A stretch of DNA of 64,000 nucleotides from Ramazzottius varieornatus (GCA_001949185.1 BDGG01000003.1:3703158-3767157); one strand, 5' to 3'; numbered from the stretch's first letter, positions 46,701 to 57,060 are shown. A program made the numbers and translations. The notes: generated by a model not told the origin, from the letters alone.

Positions 46701-46701
46701 T

Positions 46702-46709
46702 TATAAAAG
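46702..46709 (+). promoter_or_regulatory. TATA box of the secreted-protein gene at 46803
   Basis: TATAAAAG within TTCTTTATAAAAGATAG, 101 bp before the ATG. Confidence 0.6.
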
Positions 46710-46802
46710 ATAGTCAGATGAAACGTAGTGTCAAGACCAATTCTAGACTTTACCAAATCCTCGGAGAATTACATCCCAGAATCTACCCCTGAGAATTCTA
46801 CG

Positions 46803-47273
46803 ATGTCCGCCTCTGTCGTTTTTCTCACTGCTGTTTCTGTGATGGGAATATGCTACGCTTCCGCAAATTTCCCAAAATGTAAGTCGGCTTTATGCACGAG
46901 ATGGTTGTTCAAAACGTTCTTCGAATCATACGTTAGTGCAAAATTTGAAATTTCAGGGTTCTTGAACACAAGCTCGGGAAGCCGTTTTCCGCAAATGAGC
47001 TACGTGACATATCCCTTCGCATCGCCAAGTAATGCTTGGTACTATCCAGGAGCCTCGATCTTCAAGAAAGAACCCACTGCGATCGACCTCGGTTCTGATG
47101 CTTCCTCAAACGCCATCATAACCGATGGCGCCATCTATAACTCGAACAGCGCAATAACCACAGTCGGCAAAGACGGGGAGACCTCCAACACGGAAGCCCA
47201 AAGCCTCACACAAACCCAGGGTCTTTTAGGAGGACTCACGTCGGCAGCCATGGCTCGAGCGAACCGGAAGTAA
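46803..47273 (+). CDS. small secreted protein, unknown family (A of a related pair)
   Basis: Exons 46803-46878 and 46957-47273 give 130 aa. The signal peptide is SASVVFLTAVSVMGICYASA, followed by NFPKW, where the Trp codon is split T|GG by a 78-bp intron that also happens to be open. The mature part is Ser/Thr/Asn/Ala-rich and cysteine-free: QMSYVTYPFASPSNAWYYPG, then GSDASSNAIITDGAIYNSNS and AITTVGKDGETSN. Such composition fits a structural, mucus or cuticle-type product. The next gene has the same signal-exon and T|GG intron layout. I chose ATG 46803 because the signal peptide begins there and a TATA box lies 101 bp upstream. Confidence 0.7.
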   Translation: MSASVVFLTAVSVMGICYASANFPKCKSALCTRWLFKTFFESYVSAKFEISGFLNTSSGSRFPQMSYVTYPFASPSNAWYYPGASIFKKEPTAIDLGSDASSNAIITDGAIYNSNSAITTVGKDGETSNTEAQSLTQTQGLLGGLTSAAMARANRK

Positions 47274-47836
47274 CCACTAGATTTCGCCACAACAGCAGCC
47301 TGACATTATACATCTTTTTCTTAAACTTTTCCGTCCATTATCTTATCCGATTTCAAAGAGATACCTGCATGCTTCTGACAAGCTGTTGTTCAAAATACGC
47401 TTGTCCAACGCCGATTAAGAGACCAATGACGGCCTTGTGTGATGTAAAGTTCCTCGGCAAACTTCCGTGTATGATTCATCCAGCCTTAAGCCGCGTCTCG
47501 GGTTATCGCTTAGACGAAGGAAGGCTTTAGTCATCAAGGAAACGCAAACATAACCACTCGGATTAGATTCTTAATCGAAGTGATCACCCTGATACAAGAC
47601 AGATCAATTCACGTGGCACGCACCCATCTATCCGTTCCAGTATGCGAAATATGAAAAAACAAGGGTAGTCTCGGCAGACCAAGCCCACTCGACCACATAA
47701 AGGACCGGCACCTTGTGATAGTTACGTATCAAACGTGTCATCAACTCCACATATCATGGGACCCAGTTACCTACATACTCTGTTTCCCGTTTCAAGGGCG
47801 AGCCATCATCGCACCATTAACCAACACGACGAATTG

Positions 47837-47844
47837 TATATAAA
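47837..47844 (+). promoter_or_regulatory. TATA box of the secreted-protein gene at 47975
   Basis: TATATAAA within GAATTGTATATAAAACCC, about 138 bp before the ATG. Confidence 0.6.
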
Positions 47845-47974
47845 ACCCATCAATGAGTACCGAGAGATCATTCAACAAGCTTCTCCAAGTTCTCTACTTA
47901 CAACAGCGGACCAACTCCACAGGAAAATCTTTCTGGTATCCGGTACCCAATAGTCTAACACGTTTTTAGCAAAA

Positions 47975-48684
47975 ATGTTTCCGGCTCTCATTACCGCCCT
48001 GTCCGTCCTTGTTGCGGTTGTAACCGCCCAGTTTCCATGTAAGTCCAAGTTCATCAAAGAATGCTTCTGTTAAGTTCGATCAGTTTCAACTGTATTTGAT
48101 CTTGGGCTTATGTTGTTTCTGACTTTCCAGGGGGAGCGCAAAGACCGCCAATGTATAGCAATTTCAATGGCTATCCCATGCAGCCACAGCGCGTACCTCA
48201 GCCTTTCCCTCAAATGCCGCCTATGAATCCACGTCAAGGACCATTTATTCCTGGCCAGTTCCCGCCTAGCCAATACCCAGGAATGCCAGGAAACGGTCAA
48301 GGAGCTCCCTACAACTTTGACTTCGCCGCCAACAACTTCCAGAACCAAAACCGAAACCGCAATAGCTTCCCTAACATGCCCAACATGCCCAGCATGCCCA
48401 ACATGCCCAACATGCCCAACATGCCCAACGTGCCAAACATGCCAAACATCCCAAGCCCGGTCCAACCTGCTCTGCCTAATATTCCTTCAAATTTCCCTTC
48501 ATTCCAAAGTGGGGATAACGTCCCGAATACCTTCCCTGATGGACATGACAACGTGCCAACTACAGCACCACCTCAACAGACCACAGCCGGAAGTCCTCCG
48601 GTTGACCAGTCGATTCCCGAACAACAAGGAGGCAACGTGATGGACAATAACGTCCCAACTGCTCAACTGTCCAGCAAGAACTAA
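47975..48684 (+). CDS. secreted Pro/Asn/Met-rich protein with NMP tandem repeats (B of the pair)
   Basis: Exons 47975-48038 and 48131-48684 give 205 aa. Signal peptide FPALITALSVLVAVVTAQ, then FPW with the Trp codon split T|GG, exactly as in the neighbour at 46803. The mature chain is Pro/Gln/Asn/Met-rich and cysteine-free: MQPQRVPQPFPQMPPMNP and FIPGQFPPSQYPGMPGNGQG, then about eleven NMP/NVP/NIP triplets and a Thr/Pro/Gln tail (TTAPPQQTTAGSPP). Pro-rich low-complexity secreted proteins of this type are usually extracellular-matrix, shell, cuticle or adhesive components; function here is inferred. A polyadenylation signal AATAAA is at about 48823. Confidence 0.75.
48370..48452. repeat. 9-bp coding tandem repeat (AACATGCCC)n
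   Basis: About nine units of AACATGCCC and variants (AGC, GTG, CCA, ATC substitutions) encode the NMP repeat. Third-base and single-residue differences between units show it is not a recent slippage product throughout. Confidence 0.9.
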
Positions 48685-49216
48685 ATTTCAGTCTACGAAA
48701 GGCTCGGAAAGCGTTCTGTTGTTATTGTTTGTTAAAGCTTCCTTGCGATATTTACATTGTCAAATTATTTTTAAGGAAAGCGATTTTTTGTATTTTCTGC
48801 CAACAGAGTTTCTACTTCAAAAAATAAAGTAAAGTAATGAAGTTGTCAAGTACACTTGTCAAGGTCTAAGGTTCTGAGGGTTAGGACAGCTGGCTCAGGT
48901 GTCGAGCTAACCTGGGCAAACTGTCAATGCCGTTGAAACCGTCCTCGGTGAATATGACACAACTGTTTGTCGTCATCACACGCACAACGGAGATTTGTCA
49001 ATTCCAAAGTCCGCGTTTTGCTTACACGAGATACCCTTGTCTTATCCATACAATGAGGTAAATTTTATTCAAACAGTTTTGGGCTGACTACAGTCTACAT
49101 CGAACACACTTTCCACAGAAACTGTTTTCGCACAAGCATATGCATGTCACACGCGAACGACAAGTTTCGCTCCAAGGTCTCAGACCGTAAACCACCGTGG
49201 CTTCGATCCACTTACC
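48685..49216. other. intergenic, nothing recognised
   Basis: 3' flank of the NMP gene and 5' flank of the CaaX gene. No motif beyond the polyadenylation signal. Confidence 0.4.
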
Positions 49217-50741
49217 ATGAGTTCTTCTGCGACAAGTCCTCCAGGTTCGCCACCCCCTCCATATCGCGAAGACTCCGGCGCCCGGATTACCTTCTCCCTC
49301 GGCAAAGTTGGCGGTCTCATTTCAGTCGACTTTATCCCTGGCTGCACTCGTGCAGGTGGCTTCGTCCACGGTCCTGAGTTCGAGGGCTTCCCTGTCGTGC
49401 TGCAGCGCGCAAACCAGTGGCTTCAGTCCAGCGGGCATCTCGAAATTCGAACTTGTGAAACTGTCGAATTCAACACGAAGTCTAATGGACAGATAACAAA
49501 CTTGGTGGAATCGATAACCACAGTAGCTGGAGAGACAGCCAACCGATACGTTCGAGCACTACGCTTATGGATGCAACCCCGATCGGATGGCGCAGTCATC
49601 GTCCAGCAGATCGGCTACTACAACATACTTCCATCAGTCAGCGTCGGCTGGGTGAGCGCCAGTGCTTCCGAAAGATTGGATACTTTGATTGCCAAAACGA
49701 ACACGCTCTTCATGACGAACCCTATACAAGGAAGAATCATCACTATCGAGACTGTGACGCTCAAAGTCAAGAACGGAACGACCCAACCGGACGTTACAGC
49801 TTGGACGGAGAGAGGTGGCGTCAATGAGTATTACGCTCATATGCTACGGATATTCTTCGTAATGGGCCCACCTGCCTACGAAACTATCGGGATGGCAGAT
49901 TTTGTACCTGGAGTATTGAATGAGGGTAGTCTGTTCAGTAGGCCAAAGGTGGAGACTTTCCCAGCCGTTCTGGGCAAAGTCAGTTCCTGGTTGATGCAGC
50001 AGCAACCTCTCGGCTTCCGTCTGACCAATGTGCAGACGCTGCTCTACAAGCAAAAATGGACAACCCATATGGATACTCTTAAAATGTTGTATGCGGAAGG
50101 GGAGATCCACAACTACTATGTCAGATACCTTCGTCTCGCTTTCGTCATATCTAACAACGCCGCCATGCAGTCGACCGCACCTAATGTCCGCCTGACTTGC
50201 AAGCTCTTTGTACCGGGAATGCTGCAACCTCCGGGTTGCTGTCACGCGGGATCCTACGAGAACCAACTCCAGGTAAAATAATCTGCCACAGTTAAAACTC
50301 AAATGAAACTAAAGATGCATGGATATTTTCCAGCTACGGCAACGAATGGATGATTGGATGAAAGCGACAGCGGCTAGAATAGTTGCAGTCGAAACCATAC
50401 AAATGAGAGTATTCAGCGGCGCAGAAAACACAGAAGGTTTCGATACTATGCACACGTGGAACCTAGTCACCACTCATGTCCAGCAAGGCGGAAGAGGACA
50501 TGGTCACGGAGGCGGGTTCCACGAGGGGCACCATGGTGGCCACGCCCACGGGCACCATGGTGGCTACGCCCACGGGCACCACCATCACACAACTACCCAT
50601 CACCACAAAGCGTCGGAAAGATATTTGACATTGTACCGAGCTTATCTGGATGGATTTTATAGTGAACCTCCTGGTTTCCCCCAGCTACCCAGCGTGGAGG
50701 AGTATATGCGCGCCAATGCCAGTTCATGTACTATTATGTAG
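49217..50741 (+). CDS. four-module protein with PPxY motif, His/Gly-rich loop and CaaX box, unknown family
   Basis: Exons 49217-50272 and 50334-50741 give 487 aa. The N-terminus is a proline-rich stretch with a PPxY motif (GSPPPPYREDSG). Four related modules of 100-130 aa follow. Each has a variant of DFIPG/DFVPG/LFVPGM, a hydrophobic VVLQ/AVLGK helix with WL, an ET/TV strand and a closing YVRALRLWM / YYAHMLRIFFV / YVRYLRLAFV / YLTLYRAYLDG. The fourth module carries an insertion of about 40 residues rich in His and Gly (GHGHGGGFHEGHHGG and GYAHGHHHH), possibly metal-binding. The last four residues are CTIM, a consensus CaaX box predicted to be prenylated; there is no signal peptide, so an inner-membrane-leaflet protein is inferred. 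I do not recognise the module. Confidence 0.75.
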
Positions 50742-51310
50742 GGAGCACTTTCCATGAAAAGACTGAATGATATTTTCTTGGATTTCTTCATTTTTCTATG
50801 ACTTTCGCGGTTGCAAGAAAGAAAGGGCATGAGTGTAGTCGCCGGCCGCCTAAATCCCTAAAGCAAACAGGTTTTTCCTTCGATACTTTCTTCATGCAAA
50901 TGCCTGTGCGTAAAGATTGTGAAAAGTTCATCGGTTCTTTAGCTGAATAATGATGAGCTCGACGCCGTTAACTCGTCAGAAAAAATTCAGCTGTGAGTGA
51001 GGACAGAAGCTCTGACTTGATGAAGAGTTCTCGAGACATTGGTACGAGACGAAGTTTTGGCGGCTGCATACGATCATGGCTGACACAGAAGTGTCAGAAG
51101 ACGAACAGGTGTCCTTGTCAGAAACGTTTCGAGAAACTCCGTGAAAGACACCCAGAAAGCGCCTTCCACGGTCGAGTACACCCGGAACGTGACAACTAGA
51201 TTTCTATCAGAAAAGATCTCGGCTTGAAATCTGATACATTATCTGTCGCGAAGGACCTTTCTTTATATATTCAAAACGTCTTTCTCTTCGTAAAGCGTAG
51301 GAAATGAACT

Positions 51311-52862
51311 ATGAAGTCTTCCCAGTCGTACCATGAGTTTCTTTCCAGCAGCTTCTCCCCAGCAGCTTCTCCCAGCTGTCCACCTCCTCCATACGACCAT
51401 GATTCTCCTGGGGCGAAGGACACTCCCGCCAGTGAGCGTGGAGGAACTTTAGGCCTCGCTTGTGTCGATCTCATCCCCATCTGCATCAGTCCGGGCTCCT
51501 GCTCTGTTTCAGGGGCTCCCGCTCAAGAACCCAAGTTCGAGGACTTCCGCGTTGTAGTGCAGCACGACGATCACTGGCTCTAGTCAAATCGGACTCTGGA
51601 AGTTCGTACCTGCGAAACAGTAGAATTTTACATCAGACCAAGCGGCGAAATCTCCAGTTTGGTGGAGTTCCTAACCAAAGTGTCGCCACACTCCGCAAGC
51701 CAATATGTGCGAGCCCTACGCTTGAGGATGCGACCACGGCCAGATGGCGCCGTCATCGTCCAGCAAACTGGTCACTAGGACAGGTTACCAACAACCACTA
51801 AACATGCTGCGACTGTTACGGACAAGCTGGATAATCCGATTACGATCACTAACACTCTTTTTCTGGCAAATTCTGTAAAAGGAAGAGTTGTTTCAATCGA
51901 GACGCCGCAGTCGAAAATCGAGAAAGGAGAGATACCTCCGCATAATACAGTCTGGTGGAAAAAGGCCGTACCGAAGAATATCACGCTGATATGCTTCGGA
52001 TACATTTCATGAATGTACCACCGGCTTACGAAACCACTGGAATGATAGACATTTTACCTGGTAATCCCACTTTTGAAACCATTCCCATGTTGTTTGATAC
52101 AGTCGATTCGTGAATTGCACTGCATCAGCCACCGGGTCTCCGTCCCACCAGCATCCTCACGCTACTCTGGAAAATTGAACGAAGAAGAATACGGACACAT
52201 TCATGAAAATGTTGTATTGGGAGGGAACCGTGGATCGATTCCCTGTTAGACATCTTCGTCTGGTTTACGTCCTTTCCAACAGCGGTCCGGTGCAACCGGC
52301 CTCTCCACATCGTCACATAACTTCCAGGCTTGTCGTGCCTCGGTTACTTCCTGGTTCCGCCTACGGGGAATTCTACGAAAATCAGCCCGAAGTAAGTAAA
52401 GACCAATCGGAACGTCGGCAAATGACTTGGACATGATCGTTTTCCTAAGCGGCGCACACTCTTAACCAATAACAAGGAACCAAAGCACCGCTTGAAATAA
52501 AGATTATGCGCAATTCATTTGTCGACGTCCCAATTATGACAAAGACCAACGTTCGTGGATTGTTACTGACGGCAGCCTATTTTCAGGTACGAAGCTAGAT
52601 GGATGACTGGATCAGAGCAACAACTGCCAGAGTAAATCGCCGTCGACACCATCCGTAGGAATATCTGTACCGGCGCGGAACAGGTGGCAGTACAGGATAC
52701 CATGCACGCATGGGCTAGCATTACTTGTGACGCTGCCAGCAGTCATGGACGTCAACATGCACCGGAAAAATATTTGACACTGTACCGGGTGCACCTGGAC
52801 GGCGCCTATTCCGAACCTCCAGGCACAGGGTTCCGGATGAGTTCCGCAGGGCGCGGGAGGAC
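51311..52862 (+). pseudogene. second, decayed copy of the CaaX module gene
   Basis: It begins MKSSQSYHEF and keeps CPPPPYDHDSPG, FEDFRVVVQHDDHWL, then a TAG stop where the intact gene has CAG, then in frame VRTCETVEF and QYVRALRLRM. Later modules survive only as shifted fragments (MLRIHFMNVPPAYETTGMID in another frame, MKMLYWEGTVDRFPVRHLRL, EKYLTLYRVHLDGAYSEPPG). A hairpin element occupies the position of the conserved intron (52411-52531). The 3' end lacks a CaaX box and runs straight into module 2 of the next copy. Several stops and shifts show it is not functional. Confidence 0.8.
52411..52531. repeat. GTGGCGCAC hairpin element in the intron of the decayed CaaX copy
   Basis: Left AACGTCGGCAAATGACTTGG and ACATGATCGTTTTCCTAAGC lead into GGCGCACAC; right end reversed GGGACGTCGACAAATGAATT. 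Loop is extended. Full-length copy with about 40-bp arms. Confidence 0.85.
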
Positions 52863-52865
52863 CAA

Positions 52866-54055
52866 ATAGGGCTGTAACGATTAATCGTACATTCATCCAG
52901 CCACACTGGTCCGAATCACAAAGTTTCTGGCTAACAGGCTCTGTCGAATTTGGTAGTCTCAGTGGTGGTACTTCAGAAAAACTCGATACTCTGGTCGCCA
53001 GAACCAACTACCTTTTCGCGACGAACCCCGTACCAGGAAGGATGATTACTATTGAGACCGTAACGTTACAGGTGAAACCTGGATCTGTGCAGCCTGATAT
53101 CACTACTTGGTCAGAAAGAGGAGGTTTCCTCGAGTCTTACACTCAAATGTTACGGATTTTCTTCGTGGTAAGACCACCTGCTTATAATTCTATCGGGCTA
53201 GCTGACTTCGTGCCTGCGGTTAGTGACAATGGATCTTACCGTGTTCCTCGAGTCGAGAGGTTCCTCGTGGTGTTGGACAAAGTCAACGCGTGGCTGACGC
53301 AGCAGCGACCGTCGGGTTTCCGTCTGACCAATATTCAGACGCTACTCTACAAACAAAACTGGTCTGAGAATATGGATACCTTACAGATGCTGTATGTGGA
53401 AGGCGATATTTACCCGTTTTATGCGCGGTACATTCGAGTGGCTTTTGTAGTGTCCCGTAAGCCTTCGTTACCGTCCAGCCCGTCGAATGTTCGTGGACCA
53501 CTAACGACCAAACTCTTCGTTCCGGAAATGCTGGGGACTCCGGGCTGTTGTAATCCAGGAACCTTCGAAAACCAAATACAGGTAAGAAAAGATACTGAAG
53601 CAGACATGCGTTTTGAAGCCTCGGTTCAGCTAAGGATTACCTTTTTAGTTACGGCAGCGACTGGATGAGTGGATGAAAGCTACAGCTGCCAAGGTTGTCG
53701 GGATCGAACCCTTTCGATGAGGATATTCAGCGGTGCGGAGTTCGCGGGAGGTTTCGATACGATGTATACGTGGAACGGATGGGGATTCCGAATGCAGCAT
53801 GGCGGACGACGTATTCTTCGACATCACCAACATCACCCTCACATGGGACATTATCCCCATCACCAAGTCCATACTTCAACCATGTATCCGCGAAGAGTCA
53901 CCGAGTGGTTTCTCACGCTGTACCGAGTATACCTGGACGGAGCTTTCCAGGATCCTCCTGGTTTTTCACAGTCGGCATCGATAGAAGACTACATGAGAAG
54001 GCGAGCCAATTTTTATTGCGGCTGCTGTTGCTGCTGCTACTGTACCATATTATAG
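52866..54055 (+). pseudogene. third CaaX module copy, 5'-truncated and frameshifted
   Basis: Module 1 and the start are absent; the frame picks up in module 2 (GSVEFGSLSGGTSEKLDTLV). It runs through MITIETVTLQV, YTQMLRIFFVVRPPAYNSIG, LADFVPAV and FYARYIRVAFV to FENQIQ at a GTAAGA donor (53581). Exon 2 starts LRQRLDEWMKATAAKVVGIE; a one-base loss in a run of A (GAACCC versus GAAACC) then shifts the frame, after which MRIFSGAEFAGGFDTMYTWN continues. A His-rich insertion (RHHQHHPHMGHYPHHQ) and TEWFLTLYRVYLDGAFQDPP precede the end CGCCCCCYCTIL: a cysteine run plus CaaX box CTIL. The single shift could be a sequencing error, but the missing 5' part argues for a damaged copy. Confidence 0.65.
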
Positions 54056-54790
54056 ATGTCCAGACCTGGAAAGAGCAACATGTCTGATCAAATACTTCCT
54101 TTCGTGTCCTTTCTTCTAAGATCGCTGAAGCTGCGAACTACTGGATGGTGATTTCAGCCCCACGACAGCTTTCAACAACAGATCACTTTGAAGATAGTTC
54201 TAGGATTTGAAGAGCTAGTTACCGCAGAGTTCGACCTTGCCGAGATGTCTGCGATCGGATCCGAAATCGGAAATCCAGGCCGTCCCCGTCTTAGATCCTA
54301 CTTCTGTTCGGTAAATCCGTCGCGAATCTCGTCTTCAGCCCTCTGCGGTATCTCCCAGTCGCTTGCCAAAGCTACAAGAGCTGGATCTAGCTGTGTACAT
54401 CATGGAGTTGTAAGATCGAGTTAACGCACCGAATAACGTGATTGTCTACTGGTCGAGAGGACAAAGCAATAAGATCTAGGACAATCGATGCGACAGGTCA
54501 AAAGCCTACAGAACCAAAACAAAGTCTGTCCGGAAGTCAGGCAAGTGACGTCACAAAGGAAGCATTGTGGTTTGCAAGCACTGATTTACGAGTTGGCGGA
54601 GGGGCTGATTGAATAAATTTTTGATTCGATTGCGATTTTGCGAAAAGATCGTTCTGCAGCTTCGGCTTGACAACTTCAGGCGTGAGAGTTAAGAGCTGGC
54701 GTCATCTTCCTCTAGCTTCCGGACCATCTTGGCGGCGTCATCCTTTCGGGTGGAACTTCGACGACGCTCGTTTGATGACCCAGGCGTGTT
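54056..54790. other. intergenic, nothing recognised
   Basis: One plus-strand frame at 54188-54424 without motifs. No gene supported. Confidence 0.4.
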
Positions 54791-54850
54791 GTGCGGATTG
54801 CTCGGATTGGGAGGTGGACGAGCTTCACGGGTATCGAGGCATTGTGCGAG

Positions 54851-56118
54851 ATGTCAAATACGCAGCGATGGCTAACTCCCGACATCAAAGGATTCATCTT
54901 GGATATCTCCGGCGTGCTCTACAACAGCTCGGGCAGTGAAGGAGGCGAACCAGTTGAAGGATCCATAGAAGCTGTGCAGCTGCTGAGGCAGAACAAAGTC
55001 CCGTTCCGATGTTGCAGCAACGAGAGCACCGCTTCATGCGAACACCTCTGCAAGAAACTCGGACGCATCGGATTCGACATCCGGCCCGAAGAAGTCATCT
55101 GCCCTGCACCTGTTGCATATAGCCTTCTACGAGAACGGAATCTTAGACCGTATCTACTCGTTAAGGATGAAGTGCTTTCTGAGTTTGACGGACTTAACAC
55201 GACTAACCCCAACTGCGTTGTGATGGGTGCGTAATTCTGTCTCTTCCTATATTAATAAGGTAAACCATGCCTTACAAAACGAAGTTCTGATGCCCTATGG
55301 TGTGTATCGGATGTTGACGTTTCCGTTTGGTTTTTTTGTAGGTGACGCACAGGACAAATTTTCTTATGAGAATCTGAACCGCGCTTTCTCAGTCCTCATC
55401 AACTCCCCAAAGCCGGTTCTTATATCTATGGGCTGTGGCCGATACTATAAGGAAACCGACGGGATGAAGATTGACGTTGGAGCTTACGCTAAGTATGAAG
55501 CCACGTCGAAGACGAAAGATCTGAGAGCTTAGCGGACAAATGCAGTCAGATCGGTTCCTCAAGGGGTGCACGTGTTCTTTAGTACGAGGAGCGAGGTCTC
55601 ACTTTGCTCATTGTACAACTTTGTTCATCTTCGTCACGTGTACGTCACAATTAAGGCCTATAAAGCCTGCGCTTAACTCGTGACGTATGGTGCGTAAAGT
55701 TGTACGCCGAGCAAAGTAAGACCTTGCTCCTCGTACCGGTACCGTTTTGGTTGGAAGCTGCGCTTTTTGGGAGAACGATCCAGTATCAATGATATCGATA
55801 TTGTTCTTTTTGCTTTTCAGAGGTTTGGAGTACGCCGCGGGAATCAAAGCCGAGTACTTGGGGAAACCCAACCCGTCCTTTTTTGGTTTGGCGGTCGAGC
55901 TGCTGAAGCTGAAGCCGAGCGACTGCGTGATGATCGGTGATGATATACTGAACGACGTGGGAGGCTCGCAGAAAGCTGGCCTGAAGGGGGTTCTCGTACG
56001 GTCGGGGAAATACCGGAAAGACGACGAAAAGAGACCGGATGTCGAACCGGACGGCGTCGTCGATAATTTGCTAGATGCTGTAAAGCAATACTTGAATTTC
56101 AAAGCGACGAGTGCATGA
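54851..56118 (+). CDS. LHPP: phospholysine phosphohistidine inorganic pyrophosphate phosphatase
   Basis: HAD-superfamily phosphatase acting on pyrophosphate, phospholysine and phosphohistidine. Exons 54851-55226, 55342-55492 and 55821-56118 give 274 aa; human is 270. HAD motif I is FILDISGVLYNSSG, with the Asp nucleophile but Ser at the second usual Asp, as in human LHPP. Motif II region is FRCCSNES, then EEVICPAPVAYSLL and LRPYLLVKDEVLSEFDGLNT. GKPNPSFF supplies the motif III Lys and MIGDDILNDVGGSQKAGLKG motif IV. GRYYKETDGMKIDVGAYAK is diagnostic. I chose ATG 54851 over 54791 by length match. The last intron holds an inverted-repeat element. Confidence 0.95.
55582..55736. repeat. 155-bp inverted-repeat element in LHPP intron 2
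   Basis: The left arm 55582-55621 (GTACGAGGAGCGAGGTCTCA...) is inverted at 55697-55736 with a few mismatches. An inner pair CGTCACGTGTACGTCAC / GTGACGTATGG adds a second stem. Non-coding MITE-like insertion, different family from the GTGGCGCAC elements. Confidence 0.82.
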
Positions 56119-56556
56119 TTTCTTAATTATTACTACATTTTCCATGCAGTTTCGAAGAACTGTTCGGTGGTTTTGGATAATGCTCTTCGGAGAATGCCTC
56201 CGTAATGAGTTACAATCTTGTCAGTTTCCGGCGCCGTGCCTTCATGGTGGTCGGACTGCGTTATGCTCGATGCAGTGGTGGTCATGTCTCCCGGACCCGC
56301 CATCAAACTTTCGAATAACGCGTTTGAAACAGATAAGTTCGTTGTCGCATCCGGCTTCGGACTTTTGACTTCACCATAATTGAAATTCATCGCGGTTATT
56401 GCATTCATTTGCCCAAAGGCCGAGTTGGTGGCTTTTATAGTGAACAAATGGCTTTTAAAATCAGGTAGACATTCTGACACCAAGCATTTTCACTCTATCC
56501 GGAAAACAGTGATTTGTTTGTGGGACGCTTTTCGCGGTACTGTCATCACCACGGCC

Positions 56557-57060
56557 ATGGCTGGAATATACGCGCTGGTTCTCTTCTTCGTTGTGGGCTT
56601 TGTTTCCGGTAAGAGTCGCGCGTTGTCGGAATCCCGCTGATAGATGCCATGGTTATTTATAAAGTGCGTCCCGATGCCCGAAAATATTTGCAGCTGCCAA
56701 CAAGAACCAAGCGTGCAGCGGAGTTCAGGACTGCAAGGATGCCGGGCTGACTTGCCAGGGAGGCATCTGCAGGTGCTGGATCGAACAAGCGTTCAACGTG
56801 GCCTTGACCTGGGTGAGTTAAAATTACTAAAATTGTTCCACGAGTACCTGTCAAATCCGTTTCTCTTTCAGGCCTGTGATTTTGATCAAACATGTCAGAC
56901 TTTGTTCCCGGGACACGTGAGTTTTCTAGCACATTTGAATATATTTGCGAACGTCGAAGGTTGATCAACGATCTTTTACTTGTAGGTGTGTCGACCTAGT
57001 TTCCAATGCTCGCAGTTCCCCAACAAAAAGGGGTACTGCCAGCCCATCTCTTCCCTGTAA
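56557..57060 (+). CDS. small secreted ten-cysteine protein
   Basis: Four exons (56557-56608, 56694-56812, 56872-56916, 56986-57060) give 96 aa. The signal peptide AGIYALVLFFVVGFVSG fills exon 1. The mature chain has ten cysteines: ACSGVQDCKDAGLTC, QGGICRCWIEQ, WACDFDQTC, VCRPSFQCSQF and GYCQP. C-x5-C-x6-C-x4-C-x-C resembles EB/EGF-like modules of invertebrate secreted proteins; the family is unassigned. Phases are G|CT and then phase-0 junctions. AATAAA overlaps the stop codon (57060), so the 3' UTR may be very short. It is convergent with DNMT2, whose stop is 153 bp away. Confidence 0.7.

Noticed and set aside
48070-48551. Antisense frames with His/Gly/Val or Leu/Gly/Met repeats opposite the NMP gene
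   Set aside because: They are the shadow of the 9-bp repeat in other frames; no signal, splice or context support.
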